A DNA stretch of 7,401 nt, taken from positions 1 to 7,401 of the forward strand of contig CAJXGR010000151.1 of NCBI GenBank assembly GCA_913053665.1, read 5' to 3'. The notes below the pieces were generated by a model. It worked only from the letters and a program-made list of their open reading frames with translations. It was not told the DNA's origin and searched no databases. Each line of letters begins with the position of its first letter. Position 1 is the first letter of the stretch. The stretch is from an uncultured Spirochaetia bacterium. Lineage in GTDB: Bacteria; Spirochaetota; UBA6919. Shown piece after piece: positions 5,930 to 7,401 of the stretch. Position numbers and translations under genes: made by a program.

Positions 5930-7215
5930 TTAGGCGGACTTTTCTTTTAGCACAAGCAAAGGGTCTTCTTTCTTTTCTACAACAGCTTTTGTGATTACGA
6001 CCTGCTTAATATTTTCTCTGGAAGGTATTTCAAACATGAGATCCATCATGACATCCTCCAGAATGAAACGTAGACCCCTGGCCCCCGTTTTTTGCTTTAA
6101 AGCTAAATCAGCAATGGCGTCTAGAGCATCCTCTTTAAATGTGAGTTGAACATCCTCCATCTCAAAGATCATTTGATACTGTTTGACTAGAGAGTTTTTA
6201 GGCTCAGTAAGTATTTGAATGAGAGCTCCTTTGTCTAATTCTTCTAAAACCGTTACAACAGGCAATCGACCAATGAATTCCGGGATAAGACCATATTGAA
6301 CCAGGTCTTCAGGGATTATCGCTGAGAGAATGTTTTTTCTTTCCTTACCATTGGGGTCCAGAACGTTTTTTATGGTCCCAAAACCCAGTGATTTTTTACC
6401 AATACGATGTTCAATGATTTTATCCAATCCGACAAACGCGCCACCGCAGATAATGAGAATGTCTTTTGTATTAATCTTGATCAGTTCTTGATGAGGATGT
6501 TTTCGACCTCCATGAGGAGGAACAGAAGCAACGGTTCCTTCAATAATCTTAAGAAGAGCCTGTTGGACACCTTCTCCTGAGACATCTCTTGTTATAGAGG
6601 GATTTTCATTTTTTCTACTTATTTTATCAATCTCATCGATGTATATAATACCAGCTTCAGCATTGCTGATGGCCTGCTTTTCATCACCTTTTGCGTTCTG
6701 AATGAGTTTAAGGAGGATATTTTCCACATCCTCACCCACATAGCCTGCTTCAGTGAGGGTAGTGGCGTCCACCATAGCAAAGGGAACATCAAGGATTTTA
6801 GCTAATGTTCTGGCTAAAAGGGTTTTCCCTGTTCCTGTATTCCCAATGATCAAGATATTACTTTTCTCAATCTCAATGCTTTCGTTTTTAGCATTCTTTT
6901 TTGATGTTGATTGATTATGAGCAATCCTTTTATAATGGTTATAAACAGCTACTGAAAGGGCTTTCTTAGCCTCATCCTGCAGGATAACATGTTGATCCAG
7001 AAGCTCTTTAATAGTCTTGGGTTTTATGAGGTCTCTGTCAAGGATTTCCTTTCAGTGGATGGGCTGTGATCCTCCAGGATGATGTCTGTACAGGTTTCAA
7101 TACACTCATCACAAATAAAGACTCCTGGCCCGGCCACCAGCTTCCTGACTTCATCCTGAATTTTTCCACAAAAAGAGCAATTCATAAGATTTGGGCTATC
7201 CTTTCCTCTTTTCAT
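5930..7215 (-). CDS. clpX: ATP-dependent Clp protease ATP-binding subunit ClpX, interrupted by a frameshift
   Basis: ClpX is the hexameric AAA+ unfoldase that feeds proteins into ClpP in the cytosol. The gene starts with ATG at 7215-7213, encodes the N-terminal zinc-binding domain, and hits TAA at 7026-7024. The rest continues in the -1 frame without stops to TAA at 5932-5930. Conserved parts of the second frame include KKALSVAVYNHYKR, Walker A GNTGTGKT (just inside 6853), pore loop GYVGED, Walker B IIYIDEIDK, the RKH pore loop in GGRKHP, an LGF version of the ClpP-binding IGF loop, and sensor-2 GARGLR. Joined, the product would have about 428 residues, normal for ClpX. Without a frame change, only the 63-residue zinc domain and a truncated ATPase beginning at TTG 6853 inside Walker A could be made. 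The VIGQ motif reads VILQ. Because both halves are well conserved, a sequencing or assembly error or a very recent mutation is likelier than old decay. Confidence 0.93.
7024..7054 (-). other. Frameshift interval in clpX
   Basis: The upstream frame ends at TAA 7026-7024. The downstream frame is open only after TGA 7054-7052, so the frame change must lie between them. Adding one base, for example to the AAA run at 7047-7045, restores a continuous reading through ILDRDLIKPKTIKELLDQ, which fits the linker preceding the AAA+ domain. No X-XXY-YYZ slippery heptamer is present, although GGAGG lies upstream at 7075-7071. Confidence 0.8.
7024..7215 (-). CDS. clpX: ClpX N-terminal zinc-binding domain fragment (5' part of broken clpX)
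   Basis: As the sequence stands, this frame encodes 63 residues. They contain the ClpX C4 zinc finger, CxxC (C13, C16 in CSFCGK) and CxxC (C35, C38 in CDECIE), with the typical DEVRKLVAGPGVFICDE between them. The last dozen residues (about STERKSLTETS) are probably past the frame change and not native. The domain dimerises and binds adaptors and substrates in intact ClpX. The start ATG lies 8 nt after the clpP stop, with AGGTG overlapping that stop as ribosome binding site. A second in-frame ATG at codon 11 (before NCSFC) is a possible alternative start. Confidence 0.85.
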   Translation of the reverse strand: MKRGKDSPNLMNCSFCGKIQDEVRKLVAGPGVFICDECIETCTDIILEDHSPSTERKSLTETS

Positions 7216-7223
7216 AAGTACAC

Positions 7224-7401
7224 CTACTCTTTGTCTTTACGTTCAAATACAGTATCAATTATACCATAATCTTTGGATTCATGAGCCGTCATGAAAAAAT
7301 CCCGGTCGGCATCTTCCTTTATGGTTTCTAAAGGTTTTCCGGTATGTTTCACTAAAATGCTGTTAATGAGATCGCGTATTCTAAGCAATTCATTGGCCTG
7401 G
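7224..7401 (-). CDS. clpP: ATP-dependent Clp protease proteolytic subunit ClpP, C-terminal part (5' end outside window)
   Basis: The last 58 codons and the TAG stop (7226-7224) are present; the start lies beyond the right edge. The visible peptide runs from QANELLRIRDLIN through KHTGKPLE to DRDFFMTAHESKDYGIIDTV, a clear match to the ClpP C-terminus. The Asp of the catalytic triad is the second D of DRD (codon 7301-7299), by comparison with ERDRFLS in E. coli ClpP. The catalytic Ser and His would be outside the window. ClpP forms the 14-subunit serine-protease chamber that ClpX or ClpA/C feeds. The stop is 8 nt before the clpX ATG, giving the common clpP-clpX operon. Confidence 0.93.
   Translation of the reverse strand, partial: QANELLRIRDLINSILVKHTGKPLETIKEDADRDFFMTAHESKDYGIIDTVFERKDKE

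Noticed and set aside
5872..5935. Classical Rho-independent terminator
   Set aside because: The hairpin is strong, but neither strand has a U-run after the stem, so I annotate it as a palindrome of uncertain function instead.
7024..7075. Programmed -1 frameshifting in clpX (dnaX-like, with upstream GGAGG)
   Set aside because: No X-XXY-YYZ heptamer or A-AAA-AAG lies in the overlap, and tRNA re-pairing in the -1 frame would be poor at every codon I examined. It is kept only as the least likely explanation.
7066..7269. Plus-strand 67-codon open frame opposite clpX/clpP
   Set aside because: It is the complement of the conserved ClpX zinc domain and the ClpP C-terminus, and has no features of its own.

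Overview
The window reads as ordinary chromosomal housekeeping sequence from an AT-rich diderm (Gram-negative) bacterium. An MCE/MlaD-type lipid-transport protein argues for an outer membrane. A TAnnTTTG-type promoter-like site (about 57-64) and the style of the proteins would fit the Bacteroidota/FCB superphylum, possibly a Marinimicrobia-like lineage. That placement is inference, not demonstrated. No tRNA, rRNA, CRISPR array, insertion sequence or phage gene is visible.

Layout. Bases 1-245 are a non-coding leader with a possible promoter, a short AT-rich palindrome and an FNR-like box overlapping the ribosome binding site. Five genes then run on the + strand. They are a divergent HD-GYP-type phosphohydrolase (246-1148), an unrecognised TPR-like helical protein 24 nt downstream (1173-1910), a class II tRNA nucleotidyltransferase/poly(A) polymerase (1991-3280), an MCE-domain protein (3494-4519) preceded by a 213-nt AT-rich gap with a stem-loop, and radA (4520-5875), which starts on the base after the MCE stop. 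Converging on radA from the right, on the - strand, is a clpP-clpX operon: the last 58 codons of clpP (7224-7401, running off the window) and clpX (5930-7215). The convergent junction holds a perfect 49-nt palindrome (5872-5920) that includes the radA stop codon.

How the genes fit together. ClpX unfolds substrates for ClpP, and their order and 8-nt spacing are those of a standard clpP-clpX operon. RadA (branch migration in recombination) and the MCE protein are probably co-transcribed and translationally coupled although their functions are unrelated. The HD-GYP protein and the TPR-like protein look like a two-gene unit, possibly linked to c-di-GMP or other nucleotide signalling.

The main anomalies are these. 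clpX is broken by a frameshift between its zinc-binding domain and its AAA+ domain, although both halves are otherwise well conserved. ClpX also carries Leu for the usual Gly in its VIGQ motif. There is a near-perfect 15-bp tandem duplication inside the nucleotidyltransferase gene, an exact TTGAT-N4-ATCAA site at the first gene, and the large palindrome. I do not see a convincing undescribed multi-gene system here.
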